Assembly (NCBI RefSeq): GCF_000222025.1
Contig: NZ_AFQO01000016.1
Span: forward strand, 62,001 to 126,000
Direction: 5' to 3'
DNA: 64,000 nucleotides
DNA from: Haemophilus haemolyticus M19501
Lineage (GTDB): Bacteria; Pseudomonadota; Gammaproteobacteria; Enterobacterales; Pasteurellaceae
Each line of letters starts with the position of its first letter. The first letter of the stretch is position 1. The notes beneath the pieces are model-generated. The model was not told where the DNA came from. It made no database searches and was given only the letters and a program-made list of their open reading frames with translations. This document shows, piece by piece, positions 44,344 to 54,354 of this stretch. The position numbers and the translations under genes were made by a program.

Positions 44344-44847
44344 ATGAAGATTAAAAAACTACTTAAGAATGGATTATCCCTCTTTTTAACTTTTATTGTG
44401 ATGAGTAGCATACTGGATTTTGTTCGCCGTCCTGTGGTGCCAGAGGAAATAAATAAAATCACGTTACAAGATCTTCAAGGGAATACGTTCTCTCTTGAAA
44501 GTCTTGACCAAAATAAAGCGACGTTGCTTTATTTTTGGGGAACTTGGTGTGGTTATTGTCGCTATACTTCGCCAGCAATTAATTCTTTAGCAAAAGAAGG
44601 TTATCAAGTTGTATCGGTGGCGTTACGCTCAGGCAATGAGGCGGACGTAAATGATTATTTAAGTAAAAATGACTACCACTTCACTACAGTGAATGACCCG
44701 AAAGGCGAGCTTGCACAACAATGGCAAATTAATGTGACGCCCACAATTGTGTTGTTGAGTAAAGGCAAAATGGATCTTGTTACGACGGGTTTAACGAGTT
44801 ATTGGGGGTTAAAAGTGCGGTTGTTTTTCGCAGAGTTTTTTGGCTAA
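44344..44847 (+). CDS. Membrane-anchored thioredoxin-like protein (TlpA/ScsD type)
   Basis: The 167-aa protein has an uncleaved-looking N-terminal hydrophobic segment (residues 10-25, SLFLTFIVMSSILDF) and a periplasmic thioredoxin domain with active site WCGYC and cis-proline VTPT. It resembles ScsD-like thiol-disulfide exchange proteins. The gene is followed 52 bp later by hldD. The redox partner is not shown by the context. Confidence 0.85.
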   Translation: MKIKKLLKNGLSLFLTFIVMSSILDFVRRPVVPEEINKITLQDLQGNTFSLESLDQNKATLLYFWGTWCGYCRYTSPAINSLAKEGYQVVSVALRSGNEADVNDYLSKNDYHFTTVNDPKGELAQQWQINVTPTIVLLSKGKMDLVTTGLTSYWGLKVRLFFAEFFG

Positions 44848-44899
44848 GCGGTAGAAAATCTATTACAATACGCAAACTTATTTTAAAGAGGACAGAATT

Positions 44900-45826
44900 A
44901 TGATTATCGTAACAGGTGGCGCAGGTTTTATTGGCAGCAATATTGTCAAAGCATTAAATGATTTAGGGCGTAAAGATATTTTAGTGGTCGATAACTTAAA
45001 AGATGGCACAAAATTTGCCAATTTAGTTGATTTAGACATTGCAGATTATTGTGATAAAGAAGATTTCATTGCTTCCATTATTGCGGGCGACGAATTTGGC
45101 GATATTGATGCGGTATTCCACGAGGGAGCATGTTCTGCGACTACGGAATGGGATGGTAAATACATTATGCACAACAACTACGAATATTCTAAAGAGTTGT
45201 TGCATTATTGCCTTGACCGCGAAATCCCTTTCTTTTATGCCTCAAGCGCAGCAACTTATGGTGATACCAAAGTATTCCGTGAAGAACGTGAATTCGAAGG
45301 CCCATTAAATGTTTATGGCTATTCTAAATTCTTGTTCGATCAATATGTGCGTAACATTTTGCCAGAAGCGAAATCGCCAGTATGTGGTTTCCGCTATTTC
45401 AATGTTTACGGGCCGCGTGAAAATCATAAAGGTTCTATGGCGAGTGTGGCATTCCACTTGAATAACCAAATCTTAAAAGGCGAAAATCCAAAATTATTTG
45501 CGGGTAGCGAACACTTCCGCCGTGATTTTGTTTATGTAGGCGATGTGGCTGCAGTGAATATTTGGTGTTGGCAAAATGGTATTTCAGGTATTTACAATCT
45601 TGGTACAGGGAATGCAGAAAGTTTCCGTGCGGTGGCTGATGCAGTAGTGAAATTCCACGGAAAAGGCGAGATTGAAACCATTCCATTCCCAGAGCATTTG
45701 AAATCTCGTTATCAAGAATATACGCAAGCTGATTTAACTAAACTTCGTTCAACAGGCTACGATAAACCATTCAAAACAGTCGCGGAAGGCGTGACTGAAT
45801 ATATGGCATGGTTGAATAGAAAATAA
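44900..45826 (+). CDS. hldD: ADP-glyceromanno-heptose 6-epimerase
   Basis: HldD (RfaD) converts ADP-D-glycero- to ADP-L-glycero-D-manno-heptose, the heptose donor for LOS. The 308-aa protein starts [19 protein letters not shown], a Rossmann GxxGxxG motif, and has the SDR catalytic YxxxK in YGYSK. It is followed by a strong uptake-signal terminator and then waaF, which uses the product. Confidence 0.97.
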   Translation: MIIVTGGAGFIGSNIVKALNDLGRKDILVVDNLKDGTKFANLVDLDIADYCDKEDFIASIIAGDEFGDIDAVFHEGACSATTEWDGKYIMHNNYEYSKELLHYCLDREIPFFYASSAATYGDTKVFREEREFEGPLNVYGYSKFLFDQYVRNILPEAKSPVCGFRYFNVYGPRENHKGSMASVAFHLNNQILKGENPKLFAGSEHFRRDFVYVGDVAAVNIWCWQNGISGIYNLGTGNAESFRAVADAVVKFHGKGEIETIPFPEHLKSRYQEYTQADLTKLRSTGYDKPFKTVAEGVTEYMAWLNRK

Positions 45827-45854
45827 ACCGTAGGTTTGCCTACTTCCAATCAAC

Positions 45855-45894
45855 AAAGTGCGGTTAAAAATCTCGGTATTTTTAACCGCACTTT
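45855..45894 (+). terminator. hldD terminator, paired uptake signals
   Basis: AAAGTGCGGTTAAAAA at 45855-45870 and its perfect complement at 45879-45894 form a 16-bp stem with an 8-nt loop. The waaF frame is open across it, but translation starts after it. Confidence 0.85.
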
Positions 45895-45911
45895 TATCTG
45901 AAAGACAGAAA

Positions 45912-46970
45912 ATGAATATTCTAATTATTGGCCCGTCTTGGGTCGGCGATATGATGATGTCGCACAGTTTGTATCAACAACTCAAACTGCAATATCCCCA
46001 TTGCCAAATTGATGTGATGGCACCCAATTGGTGTAAGCCGCTTTTAGCCCGTATGCCAGAAGTGCGTAAGGCGATTGAAATGCCATTAGGGCACGGAGCC
46101 TTTGAATTGGGAACGCGTTATCGTTTAGGAAAGTCTTTGCGTGAACAATATGACATGGCGATTATTTTGCCTAATTCATTGAAATCTGCGTTTGTTCCTT
46201 TCTTCGCAAAAATTGCTCATCGTCGTGGTTGGAAAGGCGAAAGCCGTTATATTTTATTGAATGATTTACGAGCTAATAAAAAAGATTATCCAATGATGGT
46301 GCAGCGTTATGTTGCATTAGCTTTTGAAAAAGATGCTGTACCAAAAGCTGATGATATTCCTATCTTGAACCCCTATTTGACGGTTGAGCCAGCGCAACAA
46401 GCTGAAACCTTAAAAAAATTTGAAAAACAAACCGCACTTTTAGGCGAGCGTCCAATTATTGGTTTTTGTCCTGGCGCAGAATTTGGCCCTGCAAAACGTT
46501 GGCCACATTATCATTATGCTAAATTGGCCGAAATGCTCATTGAAAAAGGCTATGCGGTAGAATTATTTGGTTCACCAAAAGATGTGGAAGCAGGAGAGCA
46601 AATTCGCAATGCATTACCAGCCGAGCTACAATCATTTTGTTTAAATTTAGCGGGGCAAACTAATCTGAATCAGGCGGTGGATTTAATTGCTCACTGCACG
46701 GCGATCGTGAGTAACGACAGTGGTTTAATGCACATTGCCGCTGCTACTGATCGTCCGTTAGTGGCGCTTTACGGCCCAACCAGCCCAACGTACACACCTC
46801 CACTATCCGATAAAGCAGAAATCATCCGTTTAATTGAAGGCGATTTGATTAAAGTGCGTAAAAGCACCGACAGCGCTGAAGGATATCATCAAAGTTTGAT
46901 CGATATTACGCCGGAAAAAGTATTGGAAAAATTGACCGCACTTTTAAGTGCTAACAAAAAAGGAATATAA
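45912..46970 (+). CDS. waaF: ADP-heptose:LOS heptosyltransferase II
   Basis: WaaF (RfaF) adds the second heptose of the inner core at the inner-membrane inner face. ATG 45912 (MNILIIGPSWVGDMMMSHSL) is chosen, giving 352 aa; an upstream in-frame TTG/ATG region lies in the terminator. GT9 features are GDMMMSHSL near the start and VSNDSGLMHIAAATDRPLV near residue 260. The last codons are close to the next gene, suggesting an operon with 46972 onward. Confidence 0.95.
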   Translation: MNILIIGPSWVGDMMMSHSLYQQLKLQYPHCQIDVMAPNWCKPLLARMPEVRKAIEMPLGHGAFELGTRYRLGKSLREQYDMAIILPNSLKSAFVPFFAKIAHRRGWKGESRYILLNDLRANKKDYPMMVQRYVALAFEKDAVPKADDIPILNPYLTVEPAQQAETLKKFEKQTALLGERPIIGFCPGAEFGPAKRWPHYHYAKLAEMLIEKGYAVELFGSPKDVEAGEQIRNALPAELQSFCLNLAGQTNLNQAVDLIAHCTAIVSNDSGLMHIAAATDRPLVALYGPTSPTYTPPLSDKAEIIRLIEGDLIKVRKSTDSAEGYHQSLIDITPEKVLEKLTALLSANKKGI

Positions 46971-46971
46971 A

Positions 46972-47556
46972 ATGGAAATTACATATCAACCTGTATTAGA
47001 TAAAAGTTATTCTAAAGTAGCTAGGAAAGTAAGTCGTGATATTTATAAACATAATAAATTTCGTAAGATAATGCATATTGGTGATTTCCTATTGTATTTA
47101 TTATTTCTGATTCCAAGCTGTTTTATTGCCTTTGTAATGATGGATTGGTCTGAATATTTTTATGATTATTATGAAAATATTTTGGCTTATTATGTGGGAT
47201 ATATATTACTTGTCATTTCTCTATTAGCATTTATATACGCAGTTTTAATTCGACCTTATTTAAATAATCGAGCAATTCAAAGCCAAGTACTTAATAGAAT
47301 AGAGCAAGAAAAGAGAACCGTACGTATTCAAGATGATGGTTTATATTCTGAAATAGCGCTCTGCCAAACTTTATATAATTATCGGTACATTCATCATATC
47401 GAAAATCATTATGGTTACTTAATGATTCGAGTTGATACAGGCTTGTTTTTCTTAATTCCTCATTCAGCCTTTCAAGATGATGCTCATCGAGCAGCATTTG
47501 AAGCCGCTTTACGAGAAAAAATAAAAGCTTACCAAGCAGAGCCTTTAAGTAAATAG
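46972..47556 (+). CDS. YcxB-like two-helix membrane protein
   Basis: The 194-aa protein has two membrane segments near residues 39-62 and 75-100 and a soluble C-terminal part (IQDDGLYSEIALCQTLYNYR to FLIPHSAFQDD) resembling the YcxB-like domain. ATG 46972 follows AAGGAATA; an in-frame start at 46948 has no site. It sits one base after waaF and 28 bp before a transporter gene. I do not recognise a function. Confidence 0.65.
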   Translation: MEITYQPVLDKSYSKVARKVSRDIYKHNKFRKIMHIGDFLLYLLFLIPSCFIAFVMMDWSEYFYDYYENILAYYVGYILLVISLLAFIYAVLIRPYLNNRAIQSQVLNRIEQEKRTVRIQDDGLYSEIALCQTLYNYRYIHHIENHYGYLMIRVDTGLFFLIPHSAFQDDAHRAAFEAALREKIKAYQAEPLSK

Positions 47557-47584
47557 AAAAGGCGTAACTGGATATGTTAATGAT

Positions 47585-48490
47585 ATGAACCCTCTACGCA
47601 TACATTTACAATTAATTGGAATGGTGATTTTATGGGGTGCTTCTTGGCCTTGGGGGCGAGTGGTTGCCCAAGCCATGCCGACATTTGTGGCTTCAAGTTT
47701 ACGATTTTTGTTCGCGATTGTTCCATTGTTGATTTGGTTGTATGTGGCTAATCGCTTTATTTATGTGAGAAAGCTTCGTCCTAACCAATGGTTTGGATTA
47801 TTATTAACGGCTTTGCTTGGGATCTTTGGTTATTCGACTTTCTTTATTTGGGGTTTGAAATATGTTCCAGCAGGGCAAGGAACGATGGTCGTTGCCTCTA
47901 ATCCTGTCTTTACGATGTTTTTTGCTATTTTATTATTTAAAGAAAAATGGAATCGCTGGGTTGTATTAGGGATGATTATTGCCATTAGCGGTTCTTTGTT
48001 AGCCATGACAAAAGGGAATCCAACTAACCTCTTACAAAATTTTGGATTCGGTCAAATGTTATTGCTTTGTGCTTTAGTTTGCTGGGTTGCTTATACTTTA
48101 TTGGCTCGTAAGGTATTAATCGGAATTGATTCTCTCACCGCTACCACGATTTCTTCTACTTTTGGTTTTTTCATGCTGACGTTGGCAGCATTATGGACGG
48201 AAAGTGCGGAAGATTGGGCAACCGTATTTCAATTAAATGGATCGCAATGGTTTAGTTTACTTGGTCTTGCATTTGGTGCAACAGTATTAGCCTATGCGTG
48301 GTATTTTGATGGTGTGAAACACTTAGGGGCAGGCAATGCCTCGGCTTATATTATCCTTGTGCCAATTTTAGGGATTTTATTTTCAGCCGTTTGGTTGAAT
48401 GAACAGGTAGATTCCTCCTTAATTATTGGGGGTATTTTAGCCGTATCAGGGCTTGGAATTATGCACTGGGGAAGAAGGTTAATTAAATGA
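47585..48490 (+). CDS. EamA/DMT-family transporter
   Basis: The 301-aa protein has ten predicted membrane segments in two EamA repeats, with WGASWPWGRVVAQAMP at the start and SAYIILVPILGILFSAVWLNE near the end. The family exports amino acids or other metabolites; the substrate is unknown. Its TGA overlaps the waaC ATG (ATGA), implying coupling with waaC. Confidence 0.88.
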   Translation: MNPLRIHLQLIGMVILWGASWPWGRVVAQAMPTFVASSLRFLFAIVPLLIWLYVANRFIYVRKLRPNQWFGLLLTALLGIFGYSTFFIWGLKYVPAGQGTMVVASNPVFTMFFAILLFKEKWNRWVVLGMIIAISGSLLAMTKGNPTNLLQNFGFGQMLLLCALVCWVAYTLLARKVLIGIDSLTATTISSTFGFFMLTLAALWTESAEDWATVFQLNGSQWFSLLGLAFGATVLAYAWYFDGVKHLGAGNASAYIILVPILGILFSAVWLNEQVDSSLIIGGILAVSGLGIMHWGRRLIK

Positions 48491-49435
48491 AAGTATGTGT
48501 GATTAAGACTTCCTCTATGGGCGATGTGATTCATACTTTGCCGGCATTGACTGATGCACAGCGTGCTATTCCTAATTTATCTATTGATTGGGTGGTGGAA
48601 GAGAATTTTGCCGAAATCCCACGTTGGCATTCTGCAGTGAATCAAATCATTCCAATTGCCTTAAGACGCTGGCGAAAATCACCTTTTTCAGCTCAAACAA
48701 AAAACGAATGGAAATCTTACCGCACTTTATTACAAGCCAATCAATATGATGCTGTGATTGATGCGCAAGGGCTTTTTAAGAGCGTTTTTTTTGCGACACC
48801 TTAGCCAATGGCATTAAGCATGGCATGATCGCAAGAGTATCCGTGAGCCGATAGCTTCATTTTTCTACGATAAAAAATATGCCATTTCTTATCAACAGCA
48901 TGCGGTGGAACGAATTCGTCAGCTTTTTGCTCAAAGTTTAGGTTATGAATTACCTCAGGTTCAGGGTGACTATGGTATTGCTCGCCATTTTCTTCATCAA
49001 ACTTCAGAAAAAAACTATGTGGTATTCATTCATTCTACAACTCGGGCAGATAAGCATTGGGAAGAATTAGAATGGCAAAAATTGATTGAAAAAATTACCG
49101 CACTTTCTGATTACGAAATTCGCTTGCCGTGGGGGAATGAACAAGAAAAAGAGCGAGCAGAGCGTTTGTCTCAAGTTCATTCTAAAGTGATTGTATTGCC
49201 AAAATTAACTTTAACGGAGCTTGCAAAACAGCTTGCAAATGCAAAGGCTGTTGTATCAGTGGATACAGGTCATTTAACAGCTGCTTTGGATAAGCCCAAT
49301 ATTACGCTTTATGGCGCAACGGATCCTAAATTGATTGGCTGTTATGGTAAAAATCAGCATTACTTATCGGCAAGTTCAATGAAAGAGATTTCAGCTGAAC
49401 AAGTGTTATCACAATTGTTCCCTTTTATTTCATAA
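48487..49435 (+). pseudogene. waaC: LOS heptosyltransferase I, two frameshifts
   Basis: The gene encodes the OpsX/WaaC enzyme that adds the first heptose to Kdo. The first 105 codons (MKVCVIKTSSMGDVIHTLPA) end at TAG 48802, and the remainder (from about 48840; MERIRQLFAQSLGYELPQ at 48905) is in another frame to 49435. Comparison with the expected protein places one base lost near 48799-48803 (family FATRLANG becomes FATP-stop) and one near 48826 (GIKHGYDR becomes out of frame). The net shift is two bases. GT9 C-terminal VVSVDTGHLTAALDKP is intact. Sequence error remains possible. Confidence 0.88.
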
Positions 49436-49463
49436 AAAATGCTCGCATTTGGCGAGCATTTTT
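49435..49463. terminator. Bidirectional terminator after waaC and the MFS gene
   Basis: AAAAATGCTCGC at 49435-49446 pairs with GCGAGCATTTTT at 49452-49463, with T runs on both strands, between convergent genes. Confidence 0.9.
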
Positions 49464-49478
49464 ATCTTTTATATTTTC

Positions 49479-50702
49479 TTAGTCTAAGGCTTTACCTTTT
49501 AATTCAGGGATTAAGAAAATTGTCGCTAACATATCAATTACGTAGATAATCGCAAGTAGGGCGATGGCCGTTTGGAAAGAGTAGGCGAGTACAACTGCGC
49601 CCACAACCACAGGTCCAAATCCCCCTACGGCACGACCAATATTGAAAAGTACGTTTTGTGCGGTTGCTCGAGCTTCTGTTGGGTAGGCTTCCGCCATCAA
49701 TGCACCGTAACCGCCCAGCATTCCGTTCACAAACATACCTAAAAATGCCCCAGCAAGAAGCATGATGTCAGGATCGGTAAGTTGTGAGTAAACCACAATA
49801 CTTATCACTGCGCCTAATTGGAAAAGTAAGAAACTTGGTTTGCGTCCGATGCGGTCGGCGAGTTGTCCGAAAATCCAAATGCCAGCCATCATGCCGCAGA
49901 CGGTAACGGCTGTCCAAAGCCCAGATTTAGTTAAACTGAATCCAAGTTGTTTTGATAAGAAATTAGGTAACCAAATCATAATGCCGTAATAACCGAAGTT
50001 TTGTACAGAAGTGAGTACGACGATACCAAGGCTAATTTTGCTCGTGGCTTTGTCTTTAATCAGAAGCTGAAATGAACGTAATTTATCAGTAAAGCTGGAT
50101 TGCGTTGAAAGTGCGGTTTGTTTTTGCGTGAAAATTTCAGGTTCGTGCAGATGAGAACGTAAGAACCAAGCGACAAATGCAGGGAAGATACCCACCAAGA
50201 ACATTCCACGCCAGCCAATATGCGGAAGCAATAATGGTGTAAGCAATGCTGCACCTAACACACCAACTTGCCAACCTAATGCAACATAAGATGCTGCTTT
50301 AGCTCGGTGGCGTGCGGGCCATGCTTCCGCCGCTAGAGCCATCCCAATTCCAAATTCACCGCCTAAGCCAATGCCAGCAATTGTGCGGTAAATCAGTAAG
50401 TCCCAATAACCTTGTGCAATCGCACATAAACCAGTAAATACTGCAAAAAGAAGAATGGTCCAAGTAAGTACGCGTACACGACCGTATTTATCGCTTAATG
50501 CGCCAAATAAAATACCGCCAAATACGGCACCAATCAGAGTCCATGTCACGAGAGAGCCACCTTGGGCTGGCGTTAGATTTAAGTCTGCGGAAATTGCACT
50601 AAGCATGAAACCTAAAATGAGAAGATCGAAACCGTCCATTGCATAGCCGACGGCAGAGCCAATTAAGGCTTTCCAGCCATAACTGTTTACTTTGTTTGTC
50701 AT
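49479..50702 (-). CDS. Major facilitator superfamily transporter, aromatic-acid/sugar-acid type
   Basis: The 407-aa protein has twelve predicted membrane segments. The MFS signature GALSDKYGRVRVL lies after helix 2 and RTIAGIGLGGEFGIGMALAAE in helices 4-5, and GQLADRIGRKP in the second half. This pattern fits the aromatic acid:H+ symporter/sialic-acid transporter-like branch. The substrate cannot be read from the sequence. A GTTAC/GTAAC dyad at 50716-50731 lies just upstream of its start. It stands alone. Confidence 0.88.
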   Translation of the reverse strand: MTNKVNSYGWKALIGSAVGYAMDGFDLLILGFMLSAISADLNLTPAQGGSLVTWTLIGAVFGGILFGALSDKYGRVRVLTWTILLFAVFTGLCAIAQGYWDLLIYRTIAGIGLGGEFGIGMALAAEAWPARHRAKAASYVALGWQVGVLGAALLTPLLLPHIGWRGMFLVGIFPAFVAWFLRSHLHEPEIFTQKQTALSTQSSFTDKLRSFQLLIKDKATSKISLGIVVLTSVQNFGYYGIMIWLPNFLSKQLGFSLTKSGLWTAVTVCGMMAGIWIFGQLADRIGRKPSFLLFQLGAVISIVVYSQLTDPDIMLLAGAFLGMFVNGMLGGYGALMAEAYPTEARATAQNVLFNIGRAVGGFGPVVVGAVVLAYSFQTAIALLAIIYVIDMLATIFLIPELKGKALD

Positions 50703-50715
50703 GATGTGTCCTTTT

Positions 50716-50731
50716 GTTACTCGCGGGTAAC
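50716..50731. promoter_or_regulatory. Dyad upstream of the MFS gene
   Basis: GTTACTCGCGGGTAAC is a 16-bp palindrome with one mismatched pair, 14 bp from the MFS start. It could be an operator; the protein is unknown. Confidence 0.3.
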
Positions 50732-50867
50732 ATTTAAAGTGAAAAGAAAGGTGATTAAAAATCGGTGGCTAGTTTACTGCATTGATGAAAAAATTCAATG
50801 AACAGAATATGAAAAGAAGAAAAAATTGATTTTGAATAAGAAGGAAAATAAGGGAATAAAATTAGGA

Positions 50868-50957
50868 TGGCGGTGAGAAAGGGATTCGAACCCTTGATGC
50901 AGTTTCCCACATACACGCTTTCCAGGCGTGCTCCTTCAACCACTCGGACATCTCACC
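50868..50957 (-). tRNA. tRNA-Ser(GGA)
   Basis: On the minus strand a 90-nt cloverleaf starts GGTGAGATGTCCGAGTGG, has anticodon arm CACGC-CTGGAAA-GCGTG (anticodon GGA), a long class II variable arm, T-arm with GGTTCGAATCC and an encoded CCA end. It reads UCC and UCU serine codons. Confidence 0.96.
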
Positions 50958-51081
50958 GTAAAAGGTGCGCAAACTATAAAGATTTGCTCCAGTTTAGTCA
51001 AGTTTTTTGCGCTAGAACATAAAAAACTTTTAAAAGTTTCGCTAGAATAACCGCACTTTATTTATCGTTTGTAGTTTTTTT

Positions 51082-52824
51082 ATGCATATTAAAGCGTTAT
51101 TTTCTAAAAATGTTTTTTTAGCCGTAAAACCCTTTAGCGCGCTGAAAGATTCCTTTCGTTTAGGTTATTCGAAAAAATCGCTGATTCGCGACATTATTTC
51201 AGGTTTGACCGTGGGGGTGATTGCAATTCCGCTTTCCATGGCTTTGGCGATTGCGAGTGGTGTACCGCCACAACATGGTCTTTATACGGCAATTATTGCG
51301 GGTATCGTTATCGCGCTGACTGGTGGTTCTCGCTTTAATATATCTGGGCCTACGGCCGCTTTTGTTGTGATTCTGTATCCTGTTACTCAACAATTTGGGC
51401 TAAGCGGTCTTTTGATGGCAACGTTGCTTTCTGGGCTGATTTTGGTTTTGATGGCGTTATTTCGCCTAGGGCGTTTAATTGAATATATTCCTTTGCCCGT
51501 CACCTTAGGTTTTACTTGTGGGATTGGGATTACTATTGGGACTTTGCAGATTAAGGATTTTTTGGGTCTTTCCATAGAAAAAATGCCGGCGCATTATCTT
51601 GAAAAAATCCAAACAATTTTTACCGCACTTCCTACGATAAATTGGGCGAATGCGGCGGTCGGTGTGGTAACCCTATTAGTCCTGACTCAATGGCATAAAT
51701 TGCGTTTGGCGGTGCCGGGGCATTTACCTGCTGTGATTATTGGCACAATTTTAGCTCTAGCATTACAGCATTTTGATTTTGAGGTGGCGACGATTGGATC
51801 TGCATTCCAATATACTTTGCCTGATGGTTCGATTGGTCATGGCATTCCTAATGTATTGCCAGATTTTTCTCTGCCGTGGAATATTCCTGATGCGCAAGGT
51901 CAATTAATTCATTGGGATTTTAATAGCTTACAAGCTTTGTTACCCGCTGCTTTTTCAATGGCGGTATTGGGCGCAATCGAATCACTTCTTTGTGCCGTGA
52001 TTTTAGATAATATGACAGATACTAAACATCACTCTAATAATGAGTTATTAGCACAAGGCTTGGGAAATATCATTTCTCCGTTTTTTGGCGGGATTACGGC
52101 AACAGCTGCGATTGCTCGTTCTGTGGCTAATGTGAAATCAGGGGCGGTATCGCCAATATCGAGTGTCGTGCACGCAATACTTGTTTTATTCGCTTTACTT
52201 TTGTTTTCGCAAGCCCTTTCTTATTTGCCTTTGTCATCTATGGCTGCTTTGTTGTTAGTGGTGGCATGGAATATGGCGAGTGTGCACGATATTATTCACC
52301 TTGCTCGCCGTTCAGGCAAAAATGAAATGGCGGTGTTGCTGACTTGTCTTATTTTGACCGTATTGTTTGATATGGTGATTGCGATTAGTGTCGGAGTGTT
52401 GCTTGCAAGCCTCTTGTTTATTCGGACGATTGCTGAGATGACAAAAGCCATTGAACACAAGGCGCCTGAAGATTTAGATGATGTTTTGGTTTACCGAATT
52501 AGCGGTCCACTTTTCTTTGCTGCTGCGGATAAATTATTTGCAGATTTGCATGATAGAACGGTTCATACCGATCACGAAATCCGACATATTGTGCTGCAAT
52601 GTGATGCAGTGACAGTGCTTGATGCTGGTGGAATTCATGCGCTTACTCGATTTGTTCAACACATGTTGCCCCATCAACAACTTTACTTGTGCAATATGCA
52701 ATTCCAGCCGTTGAGAATGTTAGTTAAATCTAATTCTTCGCCAGATATTCAAAAAATTAATTTTGCGGCAGATTTAAACGAAACTTTCCAGAAAATTCGT
52801 GACTTTGAAAAAACTACCCAATAA
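51082..52824 (+). CDS. SulP family anion transporter with STAS domain
   Basis: The 580-aa protein has about 12-14 membrane segments at residues 30-430, with [24 protein letters not shown] as the SulP signature region, and a C-terminal STAS domain at about 440-560 ([21 protein letters not shown]). Members carry sulfate, bicarbonate or dicarboxylates; the E. coli homologue DauA takes C4-dicarboxylates. The substrate here is unknown. It lies between tRNA-Ser and rph. Confidence 0.9.
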   Translation: MHIKALFSKNVFLAVKPFSALKDSFRLGYSKKSLIRDIISGLTVGVIAIPLSMALAIASGVPPQHGLYTAIIAGIVIALTGGSRFNISGPTAAFVVILYPVTQQFGLSGLLMATLLSGLILVLMALFRLGRLIEYIPLPVTLGFTCGIGITIGTLQIKDFLGLSIEKMPAHYLEKIQTIFTALPTINWANAAVGVVTLLVLTQWHKLRLAVPGHLPAVIIGTILALALQHFDFEVATIGSAFQYTLPDGSIGHGIPNVLPDFSLPWNIPDAQGQLIHWDFNSLQALLPAAFSMAVLGAIESLLCAVILDNMTDTKHHSNNELLAQGLGNIISPFFGGITATAAIARSVANVKSGAVSPISSVVHAILVLFALLLFSQALSYLPLSSMAALLLVVAWNMASVHDIIHLARRSGKNEMAVLLTCLILTVLFDMVIAISVGVLLASLLFIRTIAEMTKAIEHKAPEDLDDVLVYRISGPLFFAAADKLFADLHDRTVHTDHEIRHIVLQCDAVTVLDAGGIHALTRFVQHMLPHQQLYLCNMQFQPLRMLVKSNSSPDIQKINFAADLNETFQKIRDFEKTTQ

Positions 52825-52832
52825 TGAAAACT

Positions 52833-52861
52833 AAAGCGTGCTAGAATAGTGCGCTTTTTTA
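52833..52861 (+). terminator. Hairpin between the SulP gene and rph
   Basis: AAAGCGTGCTA and TAGTGCGCTTTTTT pair with two wobble positions and are followed by a T run, a probable terminator for the SulP gene. Confidence 0.75.
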
Positions 52862-52894
52862 TTACATCGTTCGAAACCATATCAAGGAATAATT

Positions 52895-53611
52895 ATGCGT
52901 CCAAATAATCGAGAAAATAATCAACCCCGCCAAATTAAAATTACCCGTAACTACACCAAACACGCTGAAGGCTCTGTGCTTGTTGAATTTGGTGATACCA
53001 AAGTGCTTTGTACTGCAACAGTGGAAGATGCTGTTCCTCGTTTCTTAAAAGGACAAGGGCAAGGCTGGGTCACGGCTGAATATGGAATGTTGCCACGTTC
53101 AACACATAGTCGTATGCAACGTGAGGCGGCTAAAGGTAAACAAGGCGGACGCACAATGGAAATTCAACGCTTAATTGCCCGCTCTTTGCGCGCAATGGTG
53201 GATCTCAAAGCGCTTGGTGAACGTGCGATTACTTTAGATTGCGATGTTATTCAAGCAGATGGTGGCACACGTACTGCATCTATTACTGGTGCTGCGGTTG
53301 CATTATGTGATGCGATCAATGGTTTAATTGAGAATGGCACATTAAAAACTAACCCAATTAAAGGTTTGGTTTCGGCGATTTCTGTGGGGATTGTTGATGG
53401 TCAAGCTGTTTGTGATTTGGAATATGTGGAAGATTCTGCAGCGGAAACCGATATGAATGTTGTGATGATGGAAGATGGTCGCATGATTGAGGTGCAAGGC
53501 ACTGCAGAAGGCGAGCCATTTAGCCATGAAGAATTATTGACATTATTAGATTTAGCGAAACAAGGCTGTAATCAAATTTTTATCGCTCAACGCGAAGCGC
53601 TAGGCTTATAA
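52895..53611 (+). CDS. rph: Ribonuclease PH
   Basis: RNase PH trims tRNA 3' ends phosphorolytically. The 238-aa protein starts [20 protein letters not shown] and has [19 protein letters not shown]. The full length with intact C-terminus differs from the frameshifted rph of E. coli K-12. It is 23 bp before pyrE. Confidence 0.97.
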
Positions 53612-53634
53612 ACACAGTTTATAGGGGTTAAAAA

Positions 53635-54276
53635 ATGGAACAATATAAACGCGATTTTATCGAATTTGCTTTAAGCCGAAATGCATTGAAATTCGGAGAG
53701 TTTACTTTGAAATCGGGGCGTAAAAGTCCGTATTTCTTCAATGCGGGTTTGTTTAATACGGGAGCAGATTTAGCGCGTTTAGGCGAGTTCTATGCTGCGG
53801 CAATTCAGGCAAGTGCGGTAGATTTTGATGTGGTTTTTGGCCCTGCTTACAAAGGTATTCCAATTGGCACGTCAGTTTCGGTGGCGTTATTTAATCGTTA
53901 TGGTATTGATAAACCCGTGTGTTTTAATCGCAAAGAAGTGAAAGATCACGGAGAGGGCGGCAATTTAATTGGTAGCCCATTGCAAGGAAAAATTTTGCTT
54001 GTGGATGATGTGATTACGGCTGGTACTGCGATCCGTGAATCTATGGAATTAATCAGTGCAAATCAGGCTGAGCTTGCGGCGGTATTGATCGCTCTAAACC
54101 GTAAGGAACGAGGAAAAGGCGAGCTTTCTGCAATTCAAGAAGTTGAACGTGATTATCAATGCCAAGTGCTATCAATCATTGATTTAGATGATTTGATGCA
54201 ATTTATCGAACAAGATCCTCGATACAGTAGCCATTTGTTAGAAATGCGTGCTTATCGTGCTGAATTTGGCGTATAA
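53635..54276 (+). CDS. pyrE: Orotate phosphoribosyltransferase
   Basis: PyrE joins orotate to PRPP to form OMP in pyrimidine synthesis. The 213-aa protein has the PRPP loop [15 protein letters not shown] and the [10 protein letters not shown] region. The rph-pyrE gap is only 23 bp and contains no attenuator hairpin of the E. coli type, so that control appears absent here. Confidence 0.97.
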   Translation: MEQYKRDFIEFALSRNALKFGEFTLKSGRKSPYFFNAGLFNTGADLARLGEFYAAAIQASAVDFDVVFGPAYKGIPIGTSVSVALFNRYGIDKPVCFNRKEVKDHGEGGNLIGSPLQGKILLVDDVITAGTAIRESMELISANQAELAAVLIALNRKERGKGELSAIQEVERDYQCQVLSIIDLDDLMQFIEQDPRYSSHLLEMRAYRAEFGV

Positions 54277-54354
54277 AACTTGAGAAATAAATTTTTGTCA
54301 TCATTATAAATAACATTATAAAAATAACCGCACTTTGACTTAACAGGGGTAAGA

